Assembly (NCBI GenBank): GCA_051649365.1
Contig: JBOFGY010000170.1
Span: 1 to 61,183, forward strand
DNA length: 61,183 bases
Origin: CAVTAE01 sp051649365
GTDB taxonomy: Bacteria; Deinococcota; Deinococci; Deinococcales; Trueperaceae
Direction: 5' to 3'
Shown: piece by piece, positions 26,799 through 36,451 of the stretch
How the letters are laid out: every line of letters starts with the position of its first letter
How positions within the stretch are numbered: position 1 is the stretch's first letter
The notes under the pieces: generated by a model
What the model was told of the DNA's origin: nothing
The model's input: only the letters and a program-made list of their open reading frames with translations
The model's database searches: none
Translations under genes and position numbers: made by a program

Positions 26799-27169
26799 AA
26801 GGTCATAGCTTATCAAAAGCTGATTACCTATACCTAAACCTTCTAACCCACTGACCGTTTGCCGAAATGCTGAAATGCTAAACCCCAAACCCCACTTTGA
26901 AAAACTTCACACGGATTTCCCTTAATTTGTAAGCCTCTTGTAAGAGTGCTTTGTCTATTATGAGAGCGTAGAGCGCGAAAAAAGACGCGCCCTATGTACT
27001 AACCCCAGCAATACCCCAAACAGAACGACTATTTGGAAGCAATGAAGCGTGTGCCGCAATGTGGGCGCTTGGCATACGTGGAGCTAGTAGCGCAACCGAC
27101 CATCAACGCTGTCTCATGCATCACCGTCGGTGTAAACGCCCACTTACGCACTCTCAAAGGATACTGACT
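26799..27169 (+). promoter_or_regulatory. long leader of the GH26 gene with nested stems
   Basis: Between purU and the GH26 start codon, 27049-27151 can fold into one long hairpin: GTGTG/CGCAC (27049-27053 with 27147-27151), GTGGGCG/CGCCCAC (27061-27067 with 27137-27143) and ACCGAC/GTCGGT (27095-27100 with 27126-27131). The fold ends five bases before the AAAGGA ribosome site (27156-27161). It may regulate translation or be a structured RNA; I do not recognise a class. Confidence 0.45.
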
Positions 27170-28231
27170 GTGATATCACGGCTTAACATCAGTTTACTAG
27201 GACGCTCGAGACGTTCCCTCGTTTTATGGCTTAGCCTAGTCCTTATGACCGCCTGCGCGAATTCTCCTGCATCGTCCCCTCTGGGTCATAACCCTGTAAA
27301 AGAAACCCCTCCTACGGAAACCTCTCACCAAGAGAGCGACACTCCTCTCGTCGAGCCGCAACTCCCGAGCCCCAAACCCCAAACCCCAACAACGCTACCG
27401 AACAAACCCCTCTTTGGCTCTTATACCTATGGCGGCGTTTGGGGTGGCATGGAACCTGTCTATACCCTCGAAGGTCAACTCGGTCAAAAACTAAGCATCG
27501 TCCACTGGTACATGAGCTTTGACCACACCTGGGACGCTCATCTTTTCGAGATTGCCTCAGAAGGTGGTCGCCTGCCCATGATCGCTTGGCAGCCCCACCG
27601 CCAACCCTTAGACGATATTATTAATGGCGTTCACGACGCTTATATCAAAAGTTGGGCCGTTGGTGCGAAAGACTTTGGTGGGCCAATTTATATCCGCCCC
27701 TTTCCCGAAATGAATGGTAACTGGACACCTTGGCACGGCAACCCCGCCAAACTCGTTTTAGCTTGGAAGCATGTTGTAGATATTTTTAGAGCTGAAGGCG
27801 CAAGCAATGTTAAGTGGGTTTGGTCACCCAATATTACCGATGAACCCCGCGTAGACGACAACAAATTTGAAATGTACTATCCTGGCACCGACTATGTAGA
27901 CATTTTGGCCCTCGACGGTTACAACTGGGGAACCGTTAGAAGCTACACTGCTTGGAAAAGCTATGAAGAAATTTTCGCGCAACCCTACGAGCGCGTGAGC
28001 CTTCTCGGGCCTCAACCCATCTGGCTCGCCGAGGTTGCCTCGACGGAGCACGGTGGCAACAAAGCCCAGTGGATTGCTGATATGTTTGCCTCGACCAAGT
28101 TTCCTCGCATCGAAGCTATCGTTTGGTTTGATGAAGACAAAGAAACCGATTGGCGCATCGCTAGCTCGAGCGGTAGCCTATCTGCATTCCAAAATGGACT
28201 CAGCACACTCCTGCAAGTCGCAAGCGAATAA
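27170..28231 (+). CDS. GH26 (beta-mannanase-like) lipoprotein
   Basis: A 353-residue secreted glycoside hydrolase of family 26, whose members cut beta-1,4-mannan or mixed beta-glucans. The start is GTG with AAAGGA eight bases upstream; an in-frame ATG at 27059 lies inside the structured leader. The signal ends LVLMTAC, a lipobox, followed by a Pro/Thr/Ser-rich linker. The catalytic pair is acid/base Glu180 (RPFPEMNGNW) and nucleophile Glu288 (IWLAEVASTE). VKWVWSP and the C-terminal IVWFDEDKETDW fit the family. Cell-surface action on a plant or algal polysaccharide is inferred. Confidence 0.88.
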   Translation: MISRLNISLLGRSRRSLVLWLSLVLMTACANSPASSPLGHNPVKETPPTETSHQESDTPLVEPQLPSPKPQTPTTLPNKPLFGSYTYGGVWGGMEPVYTLEGQLGQKLSIVHWYMSFDHTWDAHLFEIASEGGRLPMIAWQPHRQPLDDIINGVHDAYIKSWAVGAKDFGGPIYIRPFPEMNGNWTPWHGNPAKLVLAWKHVVDIFRAEGASNVKWVWSPNITDEPRVDDNKFEMYYPGTDYVDILALDGYNWGTVRSYTAWKSYEEIFAQPYERVSLLGPQPIWLAEVASTEHGGNKAQWIADMFASTKFPRIEAIVWFDEDKETDWRIASSSGSLSAFQNGLSTLLQVASE

Positions 28232-28331
28232 CTTAGAGCGTAAGTCGAATGTAAGATGTAACGACAACGTTTCACCTCTTACGTCTCACTTTGCTTCACA
28301 GGTTTCTGCCTTTCCGCGTTATGCTAGCGCA

Positions 28332-29009
28332 ATGCGCTATTCCTGGTTATTCTTCGATGCTGACGGCACACTTTTTGATTTTGACCTTGCTGAAAAACTC
28401 GCACTTACGGAAGTGATAGAAACACTCGGTCAACCCTTAAGCAACCGTGCTTATCAAAACTATCAAAGTATCAACAAAGCCTTGTGGCTTGCATTTGAAC
28501 GTGGCGAAATCACACAAGCAGAGATTAAACTTCAGCGTTTTGAACGTTGGCTCGAGACTCTCAACATCTCTGTAAATGCTGAAGAGGTCAGTCAGCATTA
28601 CGTGCAGACATTATCTCAACAAGGGCCACTGCTCGAACACGCGCTCGAGGTTGTCAAAACACTTTCGCAACACTACAAAATTTTGTTGCTCACAAATGGT
28701 CTCAAAGAAGTGCAGCGACCTCGCCTTGAGGCTTCAAGCCTGCATCCTTACATTCAGAAAATTGTGGTGTCCGGCGAAATTGGCTTCGCTAAACCCGACC
28801 CACGTATCTTCGAGACTGCATTTCGAGAGAGTGGACAACCTCATAAACAAACTGTCTTGATGATTGGTGACAGCTTTAGTGCCGATATTAGCGGTGGACA
28901 TGCTTACGGTTTAGATACATGCTGGTATGCCCCCACTGGTGAGCGTTCTGATTTACCTACCTACACCATCCACGATTTAAGACAACTGCTTAATCTTCTC
29001 GCTACCTAA
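28332..29009 (+). CDS. HAD-superfamily phosphatase, YjjG-like
   Basis: A 225-residue haloacid-dehalogenase-type phosphatase, the same length as E. coli YjjG, a nucleotidase that can clear non-canonical pyrimidine nucleotides. Motif I is FFDADGTLFDFD, motif II LLLTNG, motif III lysine in GFAKPDPRIF and motif IV MIGDSFSADISGG. The ATG at 28332 fits the family; upstream in-frame codons run into the previous gene's flank. The true substrate is unproven. Confidence 0.87.
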   Translation: MRYSWLFFDADGTLFDFDLAEKLALTEVIETLGQPLSNRAYQNYQSINKALWLAFERGEITQAEIKLQRFERWLETLNISVNAEEVSQHYVQTLSQQGPLLEHALEVVKTLSQHYKILLLTNGLKEVQRPRLEASSLHPYIQKIVVSGEIGFAKPDPRIFETAFRESGQPHKQTVLMIGDSFSADISGGHAYGLDTCWYAPTGERSDLPTYTIHDLRQLLNLLAT

Positions 29010-29044
29010 CCCTCTCCTCACCCTAGGGCGATACGTTAGACACT

Positions 29045-30244
29045 ATGAAGTTTTTACGTCTTCTCGCATTCTTTTTATTAGCTCCTGTCACGCTAGCCCA
29101 AGTTAATTTTCCTGAGATAAAGCTCGAGCCTGTCTTGTCAGACTTGCAACTTCCTGTTTACGCCACTATGCCCAACGATGATACAGGGCGCATCTTTATT
29201 GTGTCACTTGACGGCTTTGTTTATATTGTTAAAGATGGTAAACAATACAACTTACCTTTCCTTAGTTTAGACGGTATCGTCACAGCTCTCAGTGCTGAGC
29301 AAGGCATGTACAGCATCGCGTTTCACCCTGACTATAAAAATAATCGCCGCTTTTTTGTGAGCTACATCGAAAAAGACAGCGAGGACTTTATTGTTGCAGA
29401 ATATTTAGCTTACAAAAACATTCCAGATTTCGCTGACCCCAAAAGTGCCAAAGAAATTCTTCGCTTCTCTCCAAAAGCTCCGTACCACCAAGGCGGCCAA
29501 CTAAACTTTGGCCCAGACGGTTATCTTTATATTGCGATTGGTGATGGCGGTGAACCTTTGGTACAAAAAGTAGCAGATTTTAACGCTGCCCAACGCCTCG
29601 ACAGCTTTGCAGGCAAACTGTTACGCATCAATATTGACGAGCAAGACGGAGGAAAAAATTACGGTATTCCCGCAGATAATCCTTTTACGAAACTCTCATG
29701 GGTCAAAACCGAAATCTACGCCTTCGGCTTTCGCAATCCCTGGAAGTTTTCCTTTGACCGCGAAACCCATGAACTCTATTTAAGCGATGTCGGCAATTAC
29801 GATTGGGAAGAAGTAAACTTAGTAAGAGCTGGAGCAAACTACGGTTGGCCTCACAAAGAAGGTCCAGTATGCTTCTTCTTCCCCCTTCCCACTGACCAAC
29901 CCAAAGAAGAGCGCTACGCCGACCCCAACTGCGAAACCTCACGCCGTTACGCTTCACCCCTCTATCACTATGGGCATGTAGCTTTTGATAAAAAAGGTGG
30001 CAATGCCATCACCGGCGGTTATGTTTACCGCGGTGAAGCCTTCCCTACCATGCAAGGCTTTTACTTTTTCGCCGATTGGACGAACGGGCGCATGTGGGCT
30101 TTAAGCCACAGTGCCTACGGCAGCCTCGCGCAAGAAGTGCTCGACACGGATTATCAGATTAGTTCTTTTTTTGAAGATAACAAGGGTGAACTATTTATTT
30201 TGACGATTGATGGTGGGATGTATCAGTTGGTGAGTGAAGAGTAG
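29045..30244 (+). CDS. PQQ-type glucose/sorbosone dehydrogenase-like secreted protein
   Basis: A 399-residue exported beta-propeller protein (signal peptide ending VTLAQ). It belongs to the soluble aldose sugar dehydrogenase family: GMYSIAFHPDYKNN, GGQLNFGPDGYLYIAIGDGG, GKLLRINID, AFGFRNPWKFSFDR, LYLSDVGNYDWEEVNLVRAGANYGWP and ITGGYVYRG are the classic blocks. Family members oxidise sugars at the cell exterior with PQQ. Whether this organism makes PQQ cannot be told from the window. Two extra cysteines near residues 278 and 299 may form a disulfide. Confidence 0.9.
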   Translation: MKFLRLLAFFLLAPVTLAQVNFPEIKLEPVLSDLQLPVYATMPNDDTGRIFIVSLDGFVYIVKDGKQYNLPFLSLDGIVTALSAEQGMYSIAFHPDYKNNRRFFVSYIEKDSEDFIVAEYLAYKNIPDFADPKSAKEILRFSPKAPYHQGGQLNFGPDGYLYIAIGDGGEPLVQKVADFNAAQRLDSFAGKLLRINIDEQDGGKNYGIPADNPFTKLSWVKTEIYAFGFRNPWKFSFDRETHELYLSDVGNYDWEEVNLVRAGANYGWPHKEGPVCFFFPLPTDQPKEERYADPNCETSRRYASPLYHYGHVAFDKKGGNAITGGYVYRGEAFPTMQGFYFFADWTNGRMWALSHSAYGSLAQEVLDTDYQISSFFEDNKGELFILTIDGGMYQLVSEE

Positions 30245-30656
30245 GTAACTCGAGCCCACCCCAAACCCTCGAGATAAAAACGAGACTCGAGATAAATGTA
30301 GGCTCGAGATTTTACTTATGGCCCAAGCTTGCTTTCATCCCAATTAAAATCATGTCTTGCTCTGACTTGCAAATCCCCCCAAGTTGAAGAGGGATTGCTC
30401 GAGCATGGTGAACTAGGTCAAACCATTATTATATTTGCGTGTTTTCATGCTAGGCGTGATTCAACAACATTGTTACGCCAACTCGAGTAAAGTTTTATAT
30501 TTTTTTATTAGGCTCGAGCCCACCCCAGACCCTCGAGCCAGAAAATATACAGTGCCTGAGATAGGTGGGGGCTCGAGTCCACCAATGTGACTCGAGCTCG
30601 CCTATATTTTGATGGAGATGCTCAGCGCAATTGCATACTCAAAGGAAAAGGAGCAA
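30245..30656. repeat. CTCGAG-rich non-coding region
   Basis: No gene is seen. Ten CTCGAG hexamers lie between 30249 and 30595. A longer unit of about 26 bases (CTCGAGCCCACCCC followed by A-ACCCTCGAG or G-ACCCTCGAG) occurs at about 30249-30274 and 30513-30537. A third relative, GGGGGCTCGAGTCCACC, is near 30567. The stretch is flanked by the sugar dehydrogenase gene and the PA14 lipoprotein gene, which converge on it, so it may hold transcript ends. Confidence 0.75.
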
Positions 30657-32885
30657 TTATGGGTTTATCATTAGTATTTCACCCATACCAGAATAACCAC
30701 TTAACCAATAATAGCTTTCAGGATTATTCCATCCTTCAACTGCTTTTACTTTCGCCGCCTCATAATTAGGTGAAGCACACGTTCCTCCTTGAAGATCAAC
30801 ACCAATAGACCCATCATAACCTCTTGCACGTTCCTGAAATTTATACATATATGGATCGGTCGCCGGATCTGAAGAAATATTGTTGCAGTAACCTGTAGCA
30901 CCCTCCAAGAAGTGACCATAGGCACCTCTACAAATAAGCGAAACCGCAATAGTCTTTTTGATACTGGAGTTACTTTTACTTTCAATTTCTACATATGCCG
31001 TGTACTGTGGGTCATAAGTAATGGTGAGATAGTCTTTAACACAACTACCAGTGAAAGTGATGGAGGCACTTGAATTAGGGGCAAGTTCCCCACTACCACT
31101 TCCTCCTATCATAGGCTCAAGTGGTGTATAAGTTTCCCCTCGAGGATTTCTATAGACAAGTGAACCAATCGTCCAATCTAAAACACCACCACCACTATTC
31201 GTGATTGTGACTGAGGTGGATGTTGGCTTATCCCAGTTTGTTGACATTGTTGCTGTTTCAGGAAGACCTATGGCAGGAGTTCCTTCAGCCACACACTCGA
31301 GCGACACAGGCACAGTCAAAGGTTCAGAATCTAGAGCATTAGTTGCGTTGTGGTAAATCAAAACTTTTCCACTTGCAGAGGTTGGAGTGCTCGGGCAATT
31401 ATAGTAAAGCCTTATTGTTGTACTTTCACCAGGAGATAGCCAAAGTTTACCAACCATACCGTCAACATAAACATTGACACCTGCTTGACCTATACCTCCA
31501 TCTGCCACATATAGAACATTCATAACGAGTGGTCTACCTGATGAAGCTGAATTACCAATCGTAATGTCTCTAGAACCTCCATCACTAACTTTCGAGACCA
31601 CACTAACACTGCTTGGTGTAGGCCCGTCAATCGTTAAGGGTTGAGGGCAAGCAGGAACGAAGCTACCTTGGTCGCTCGGGATTTGACCACCCGTACACTT
31701 TCTAAATTCCTCACGGTCATCAACAAGCTCTTCAGCATCACCAACAAGACTGTAAGAGCCATCAGCCAATTCCAAACCAAAAGCGATTTTTATTTCTGGT
31801 ACAATTATAGTAGAGAAAAAGTCAACAACAATCGCTTCCGTTAAAGAACACACCTCTTCTCTATACTCTTCCGCTTCATCTTCGCATTGAGTACAAGACT
31901 GTGGCAGTTCAACAAGATAAGTACAGGCTTGATCCACAACACCTTGAGGTTCAATTCTATCGAGGCTTCCTGTTGATGAAGTCGCTCCAGAATTTACTCC
32001 AATTTCATCTCGTGACAGAGCGCGGGCAATTTTGTCTAGGAGTGCTTGACGTTGGCTTTCTATTTGACCGCCATTCGTACCAAAATAAGTCGAGCTTGCT
32101 CCCAGCTCATAGGTTCTATTTGCCAATAAGTCTTTTAAGGTTAAGGTGCTGTTTTCGGCTGATACGTAATAAAGACCTGTAACGCGATTATCTCGAATCT
32201 TTGCAGAAATGAGCGCACGCTTATTTTGTTCTCGTGCAACAAGAGAGAAATTAGTTGGAGTTTTTACACCAACAGTGTTTAGTGGATCATCTACAAAATC
32301 GGCAGGGAAATTTGTTGCGGTTTTAGCAAGTGTGAGTGCATCATTTGCATTCGACCCCGTAGGAAACAACCTATCCTTTGGCACAATCTCCCTTATTCGA
32401 GTAGTACTTTGCCACTCGAGCTTGATCATGCCAGCGTTCGTGGCGTTGCGGTAAGACTCTATACGAATGTCATACCTTACACCCGCTTGTAAGGTTACTG
32501 TGCCACTATCGGTGATTTGGCTTTGGTCATTCCAGTTATCCACCAACACTTGACCGTTCACCATAAGTCTAGCTCCGTCAGTGTGGGTGAGGTAGAAGGT
32601 GTATTCCTCGCCGTATTCTGGGACGACTTGGCCTGTCCAGCGAATGCTGTAGGTGGTAGCGGCAATACCAGAGATGGGGTCAGTGGTACTGGCGGCAAAG
32701 TCAATGGTGGCATCGGTGCGGATTTCCATTGTGCCAGTAAAATCTATATTGTCGAAGTATTCACCTGCTAGGCCCGTACCACCTACGACACTGCTTCCCA
32801 TTGTTTCTTCAGTTTGTTGTGGGGGTTGGGCGCAGGCTGCAAGTAACACAAGTAGAAGCAGAGCTAGTTTACGAAATCGTTTCAC
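30657..32885 (-). CDS. PA14-domain surface lipoprotein
   Basis: A 742-residue lipoprotein starting at GTG with AGGAG nine bases upstream. The signal ends LVLLAAC. A PA14 carbohydrate-binding domain follows (about 35-175: GLAGEYFDNIDFTG, YTFYLTHTDGARLMVNGQVLVDNW, YDIRIESYRNATNAGMIKLEW). The middle is unassigned and cysteine-containing (CTYLVELPQSCTQCEDE). The second half has Ig/ASH-like modules (TITNSGGGVLDWTIG). PA14 domains often bind sugars, so a glycan-binding role is inferred. No hydrolase domain is seen. Confidence 0.82.
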   Translation of the reverse strand: MKRFRKLALLLLVLLAACAQPPQQTEETMGSSVVGGTGLAGEYFDNIDFTGTMEIRTDATIDFAASTTDPISGIAATTYSIRWTGQVVPEYGEEYTFYLTHTDGARLMVNGQVLVDNWNDQSQITDSGTVTLQAGVRYDIRIESYRNATNAGMIKLEWQSTTRIREIVPKDRLFPTGSNANDALTLAKTATNFPADFVDDPLNTVGVKTPTNFSLVAREQNKRALISAKIRDNRVTGLYYVSAENSTLTLKDLLANRTYELGASSTYFGTNGGQIESQRQALLDKIARALSRDEIGVNSGATSSTGSLDRIEPQGVVDQACTYLVELPQSCTQCEDEAEEYREEVCSLTEAIVVDFFSTIIVPEIKIAFGLELADGSYSLVGDAEELVDDREEFRKCTGGQIPSDQGSFVPACPQPLTIDGPTPSSVSVVSKVSDGGSRDITIGNSASSGRPLVMNVLYVADGGIGQAGVNVYVDGMVGKLWLSPGESTTIRLYYNCPSTPTSASGKVLIYHNATNALDSEPLTVPVSLECVAEGTPAIGLPETATMSTNWDKPTSTSVTITNSGGGVLDWTIGSLVYRNPRGETYTPLEPMIGGSGSGELAPNSSASITFTGSCVKDYLTITYDPQYTAYVEIESKSNSSIKKTIAVSLICRGAYGHFLEGATGYCNNISSDPATDPYMYKFQERARGYDGSIGVDLQGGTCASPNYEAAKVKAVEGWNNPESYYWLSGYSGMGEILMINP

Positions 32886-32999
32886 GTGGGTCTCCTCTTC
32901 AAGCTATTTACGAGTGTCGGCAATCGAATCAAAATGCCACGTGGTAGTTTAATGTATGAGGCTACATTTATCTATACAACTATCACAGAAAATTTTGGA

Positions 33000-33761
33000 C
33001 TAGTTCCCTACAACCACCGTGATTTGCTCACCCAACTTCGCAAACAAATCATTCGGTGCAAACATTTCTACACCACTCGAGATTGGCATGTCATTACTCA
33101 CTACGCGCACCATAATCGGTTGGGCTTGTGTCGCAGAACTTAAGAGCAGCAGTTTCCCCACAGGATACTGCGAACTAATAACACTGTAGCCTTGCAACGC
33201 AGTGTCTGCCGCTAAAATTTGGTTACCGCCTGCTGCCGCTTGCGATTGTACTTGGTCAGAAACAATCTCGAGCTTTACGAGCATCACCCCAGGTCCAATC
33301 ATGCCGAGTTGTTCGGCTGCCGCCCGTGACACGTCAATAACGCGACCAGGCTTAAAGGGGCCGCGGTCATTAATTCGTACCACCACACTTTGCCCAGAGG
33401 TAGGATTGGTCACGCGGACAAATGTACCAAAGGCTAAGGTCTTGTGTGCGGCGGTCATTTGGCTGGGGTCATAAATTTCGCCGTTGGCGGTGGGTCTGCC
33501 TGCAAACTCTGCGCCGTACCAAGAGGCGCGGCCTTCGCTTTCAATGCTTTGTGCATTGGCTACGGTTGTAACTTGTGGCGGCGCACAGGCTGTTAAAATA
33601 ACGAGAAGACCTACCAAGAGGAGCATATAACTCGAGGCTCGAGCCTGTCTTAAACAACACAGGAAAAAGAGAATGAAGAGACACGTGAGTACGTTAAGGC
33701 TGAATACCGCTACCATCACTATTACCACTTTGGGCATGGTCAAGTGTAACGAATATTGCAT
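33000..33761 (-). CDS. rlpA: RlpA-like septal lipoprotein (double-psi beta-barrel)
   Basis: Up to 253 residues. The RlpA core is clear: GRASWYGAEFAGRPTANGE, MTAAHKTLAFGTFVRVTN, VVVRINDRGPFKPGRVIDVSRAAAEQLGMI. RlpA proteins bind or cleave denuded peptidoglycan at division sites. A lipobox LLVILTAC follows MLLLVG, so translation may start at 33626. The longer frame adds a second hydrophobic segment that does not look like part of the family, but no good ribosome site marks either start. The C-terminal half lacks a recognisable SPOR domain. Confidence 0.85.
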   Translation of the reverse strand: MQYSLHLTMPKVVIVMVAVFSLNVLTCLFILFFLCCLRQARASSYMLLLVGLLVILTACAPPQVTTVANAQSIESEGRASWYGAEFAGRPTANGEIYDPSQMTAAHKTLAFGTFVRVTNPTSGQSVVVRINDRGPFKPGRVIDVSRAAAEQLGMIGPGVMLVKLEIVSDQVQSQAAAGGNQILAADTALQGYSVISSQYPVGKLLLLSSATQAQPIMVRVVSNDMPISSGVEMFAPNDLFAKLGEQITVVVGN

Positions 33762-33863
33762 GAGTTAAAAAATAGGAAGTCTGGGTGGAACTAAAACATT
33801 ACAATAGTGGTTCTTCAAGTGAGCGTAAGAAACAGATTTTAGCCTTGTGCCTTAGCCTCTGCC

Positions 33864-34040
33864 TTAACTGTGTGTCCAGGTACGGCGGGCCAACTCTTGT
33901 TGGCACAGCACGAAAGCTTCATAGTCATCAATTTCAGCAGAGCCTTCTGCTATGGCACGCTCACACTTCGTAATAATCTCACTCAACTCGTCAGCCGAAA
34001 GGTAGCGTACCTTTTCGTTGACTTCACTTCGTTGTAACAT
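33864..34040 (-). CDS. small protein, 58 aa
   Basis: A short frame starting MLQRSEVNEKVRYLSADEL, with GAGAGG nine bases before the ATG. It is acidic and probably all-helical, without signal or membrane segment. Codon use, including clean termination, fits a real gene, but I cannot name a family. It sits alone between rlpA and tatD. The opposite-strand frame over the same DNA looks like a shadow. Confidence 0.5.
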   Translation of the reverse strand: MLQRSEVNEKVRYLSADELSEIITKCERAIAEGSAEIDDYEAFVLCQQELARRTWTHS

Positions 34041-34229
34041 CACAAGAGCCTCTCTTTCAATCCCTACTTCAAACCTACCTATAGCCTAGCAAGTCATGTC
34101 TTACAAAATTCTCACACATTTTTGTAACACAACTTACATTGTATCACTAAAACCTTAAAAATAGCCTATTTTGTACCACAAGCTACTAAAAGCGAGTCAT
34201 TATAGTAACTCGTGCCATAATTAAGCTTT

Positions 34230-35021
34230 ATGATAGATAGTCATTGTCATCTGGATTACTGCTCTAACCCTGCCTTAGCCGCTGATTCCCACCTTACCGC
34301 TATGATTAGCATAGGTACAAATGTGGAAAGGTGTCAAAAAACCCTCGAGCTAGCCCGCGCTTACCCCAATGTCTGGGCGGCTGTTGGAATTCACCCCAAT
34401 AATGCCAGCGACGCAAAAGACAGCACTATTCGTCAGCAAATAGAAGTGATGACCCAAGAGCCTAACGTCGTCGCCATCGGTGAAACTGGATTTGACACTC
34501 ACTGGGACGATGAGACCTTAAAAACACAGCGTGAGGGTTTTTTGTGGCAAGCGGATTTAGCGCGTCGCCTGGATAAGCCGCTCATTCTGCACGTGCGGGA
34601 TAAGGGAAGTAAAGACGATGCGTCGCTCGAGGCCACGCGAATGCTGAAAGAAACAGGTTACACCAAAGGCATTTTGCACTGTTTTAACGGACACGCAAAA
34701 CTTTTGAAGGTGGGACTCGAGCTCGGTTGGATGGTTTCTTTTGCAGGCAACCTGACCTATTCAAAAGCCAAAGAACTTCAGGAAGCAGCAAAAATTATTC
34801 CCAAAGACAGACTGCTGGTTGAAACCGACAGCCCGTTCCTCTCCCCCCTCCCGAAGCGCGGTGAGAAAAACGTTCCCGCGAACGTGCGTTACACAGCGGC
34901 GTTCTTAGGAGCGTTGCGCGGCGAGAGTGTAGATGAAGTTGAAGCGTACACAGATGCAAATGCGAAGAGGATTTTCAAGATAGAAGAAAGGAGGAAGGAG
35001 GAAGGAGGGAAAAACTTTTAG
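34230..35021 (+). CDS. tatD: TatD-family metal-dependent DNase
   Basis: A 263-residue TIM-barrel hydrolase. Metal ligands appear in MIDSHCHLDY, in AIGETGFD (Glu), in LILHVRDKGS (His), in GILHCFNGHA (His) and in LLVETDSPFLSP (Asp). TatD proteins act as 3'-5' exonucleases or deoxyribonucleases in DNA repair and turnover. The C-terminus is Glu/Lys/Gly-rich because of a purine-only repeat (AGGAGGAAGGAGG-like) in the DNA. Its stop overlaps the stop of the convergent flavoprotein gene by four bases. Confidence 0.95.
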   Translation: MIDSHCHLDYCSNPALAADSHLTAMISIGTNVERCQKTLELARAYPNVWAAVGIHPNNASDAKDSTIRQQIEVMTQEPNVVAIGETGFDTHWDDETLKTQREGFLWQADLARRLDKPLILHVRDKGSKDDASLEATRMLKETGYTKGILHCFNGHAKLLKVGLELGWMVSFAGNLTYSKAKELQEAAKIIPKDRLLVETDSPFLSPLPKRGEKNVPANVRYTAAFLGALRGESVDEVEAYTDANAKRIFKIEERRKEEGGKNF

Positions 35022-36451
35022 CTTTCTCCTTTCTCCTTTCTCTCTATTCCTACCCAACGGTAACGCACATACGCCGCGAGTTCTTGGGGCAGCTTCGGCA
35101 ACGTCGCAAAGACAAATTGGTCTGAAAGTTTTTTTATGGCTTCCGATAATACAGGATAGGGAAAAACAACATTGGCAAGCTTATAAAGCGAAATGCGCTC
35201 CTTGATAGCAAGCGTGAGAATTGAAATCATCTCTGAAGCGTTCGGGGCAACAATCGTTGCAGAGAGCACTCGGCCTGTTAAACGCATAGTATGAATGAGA
35301 ATAAAACCATGTTCTAAACCTTGGGTGTAACCTCTGTCGGTCTTTTTTAATGCAAAGCGCAACGTGCGAAGAAGGTTCGGATGATAGGTTTCTTGCAAGG
35401 TTGCAAGTGACGGGCCAACTTGGGCAATTTCTGGGTCGGTAAAGACTGCGTTTGGATAAACGGCTTCCTTACTCTGCGGTAAAAATGGTAGGGCAATGCT
35501 CTGCACAACTCGTCTTCCCTGTGCATTCGCAGTATGTGTAAATGCAGAGGTTAGGCTTACGTCACCAATGGCGTAAATTGTTGGCACATTTGTTCGATGG
35601 CGTTTACTCGTTAGCACGCCTTTATCTGTAAACGTTACGCTAGTTTTCTCCAAAGCAAAGCCTAAGTTTGGTTTACGCCCAACCGCAACGAGCACTTTGT
35701 CAACCTCTTCGACACGGAGGGATTGACCTCTTTGCTCGAGCCTCAAACCTTTTTCCTCAAAAGCTTGGGCTGTGGCATTCACGATCACCTTGATACCGAC
35801 CTCTTTGCAACGTGTCTCCATAAGCTCTGAGACTTCGGGCTCGAGCCTGTCCAAAAGTTTTGGGGCACGTTGAACAATGGTTACATTACTACCAAGCTTG
35901 CGAAAGGCAAAAGCCATTTCACAGCCGATAATGCCGCCACCAATAATTACGAAATGTTTTAGTGGTTGGGTAACATCAAATAAGGATTCATTCGTTAAGA
36001 TGTTTTCAGGAGGCAACCCAGGAATGCTAGGAACAATAGGCGAGGAGCCCGAAGCAATCACAATATGTTTTGCCGTGATGGTTTGTTCACCCGTAGGGAG
36101 GTTGAGTGAAAGCGTCGTACTATTTACAAACGCTGCTTCGCCTTCAAAGACCGTTAGATTTTTTACACCTTTAATCCAGGTCGTTTCTTCTTCGCGCAAG
36201 TGATCGCGGCGTTCACGCACTTTTGCGAGAATCTCTGGGGTACTAAGTTTGTGTTCAGATAGATGCGAGGCAAGGTGAATCAAAGTTTTTGATGGCACAC
36301 AACCCACGTTCGTACAATCCCCGCCGATGTGTTTTTTTTCAATAAGCGCGACACTTTTACCCAAGCCCGAAAGCCCAACAGCAACGGTAAGCCCTGCCGA
36401 ACCTGCACCAATCACTGCCGTATGAAATTCAACAGGGCGAAACTGAATCAC
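35018..36451 (-). CDS. FAD-dependent disulfide oxidoreductase (mercuric reductase/LPD-like)
   Basis: A 477-residue pyridine nucleotide-disulfide oxidoreductase. The N-terminal FAD site is AVIGAGSAGLTVAVGLSGLG, the redox-active pair GGDCTNVGCVPSKTLIHLA, the NAD(P) site FVIIGGGIIGCEMAFAF, and ATIYAIGDVS binds FAD ribityl. The dimerisation domain is present, but the C-terminal vicinal cysteines of mercuric reductase and the HPT..E motif of lipoamide dehydrogenase are not evident, so its electron acceptor is open. It overlaps the TVP38 gene by four bases, a pairing seen in other bacteria. Confidence 0.88.
   Translation of the reverse strand: MIQFRPVEFHTAVIGAGSAGLTVAVGLSGLGKSVALIEKKHIGGDCTNVGCVPSKTLIHLASHLSEHKLSTPEILAKVRERRDHLREEETTWIKGVKNLTVFEGEAAFVNSTTLSLNLPTGEQTITAKHIVIASGSSPIVPSIPGLPPENILTNESLFDVTQPLKHFVIIGGGIIGCEMAFAFRKLGSNVTIVQRAPKLLDRLEPEVSELMETRCKEVGIKVIVNATAQAFEEKGLRLEQRGQSLRVEEVDKVLVAVGRKPNLGFALEKTSVTFTDKGVLTSKRHRTNVPTIYAIGDVSLTSAFTHTANAQGRRVVQSIALPFLPQSKEAVYPNAVFTDPEIAQVGPSLATLQETYHPNLLRTLRFALKKTDRGYTQGLEHGFILIHTMRLTGRVLSATIVAPNASEMISILTLAIKERISLYKLANVVFPYPVLSEAIKKLSDQFVFATLPKLPQELAAYVRYRWVGIERKEKGES

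Noticed and set aside
30249..30595. CRISPR-like array, suggested by regularly recurring CTCGAG units.
   Set aside because: Spacing is irregular, repeats are too short, and no cas gene is present.
33785..33973. A 62-codon plus-strand frame between rlpA and tatD.
   Set aside because: It lacks a ribosome site and lies opposite the better supported 58-aa gene on the minus strand.
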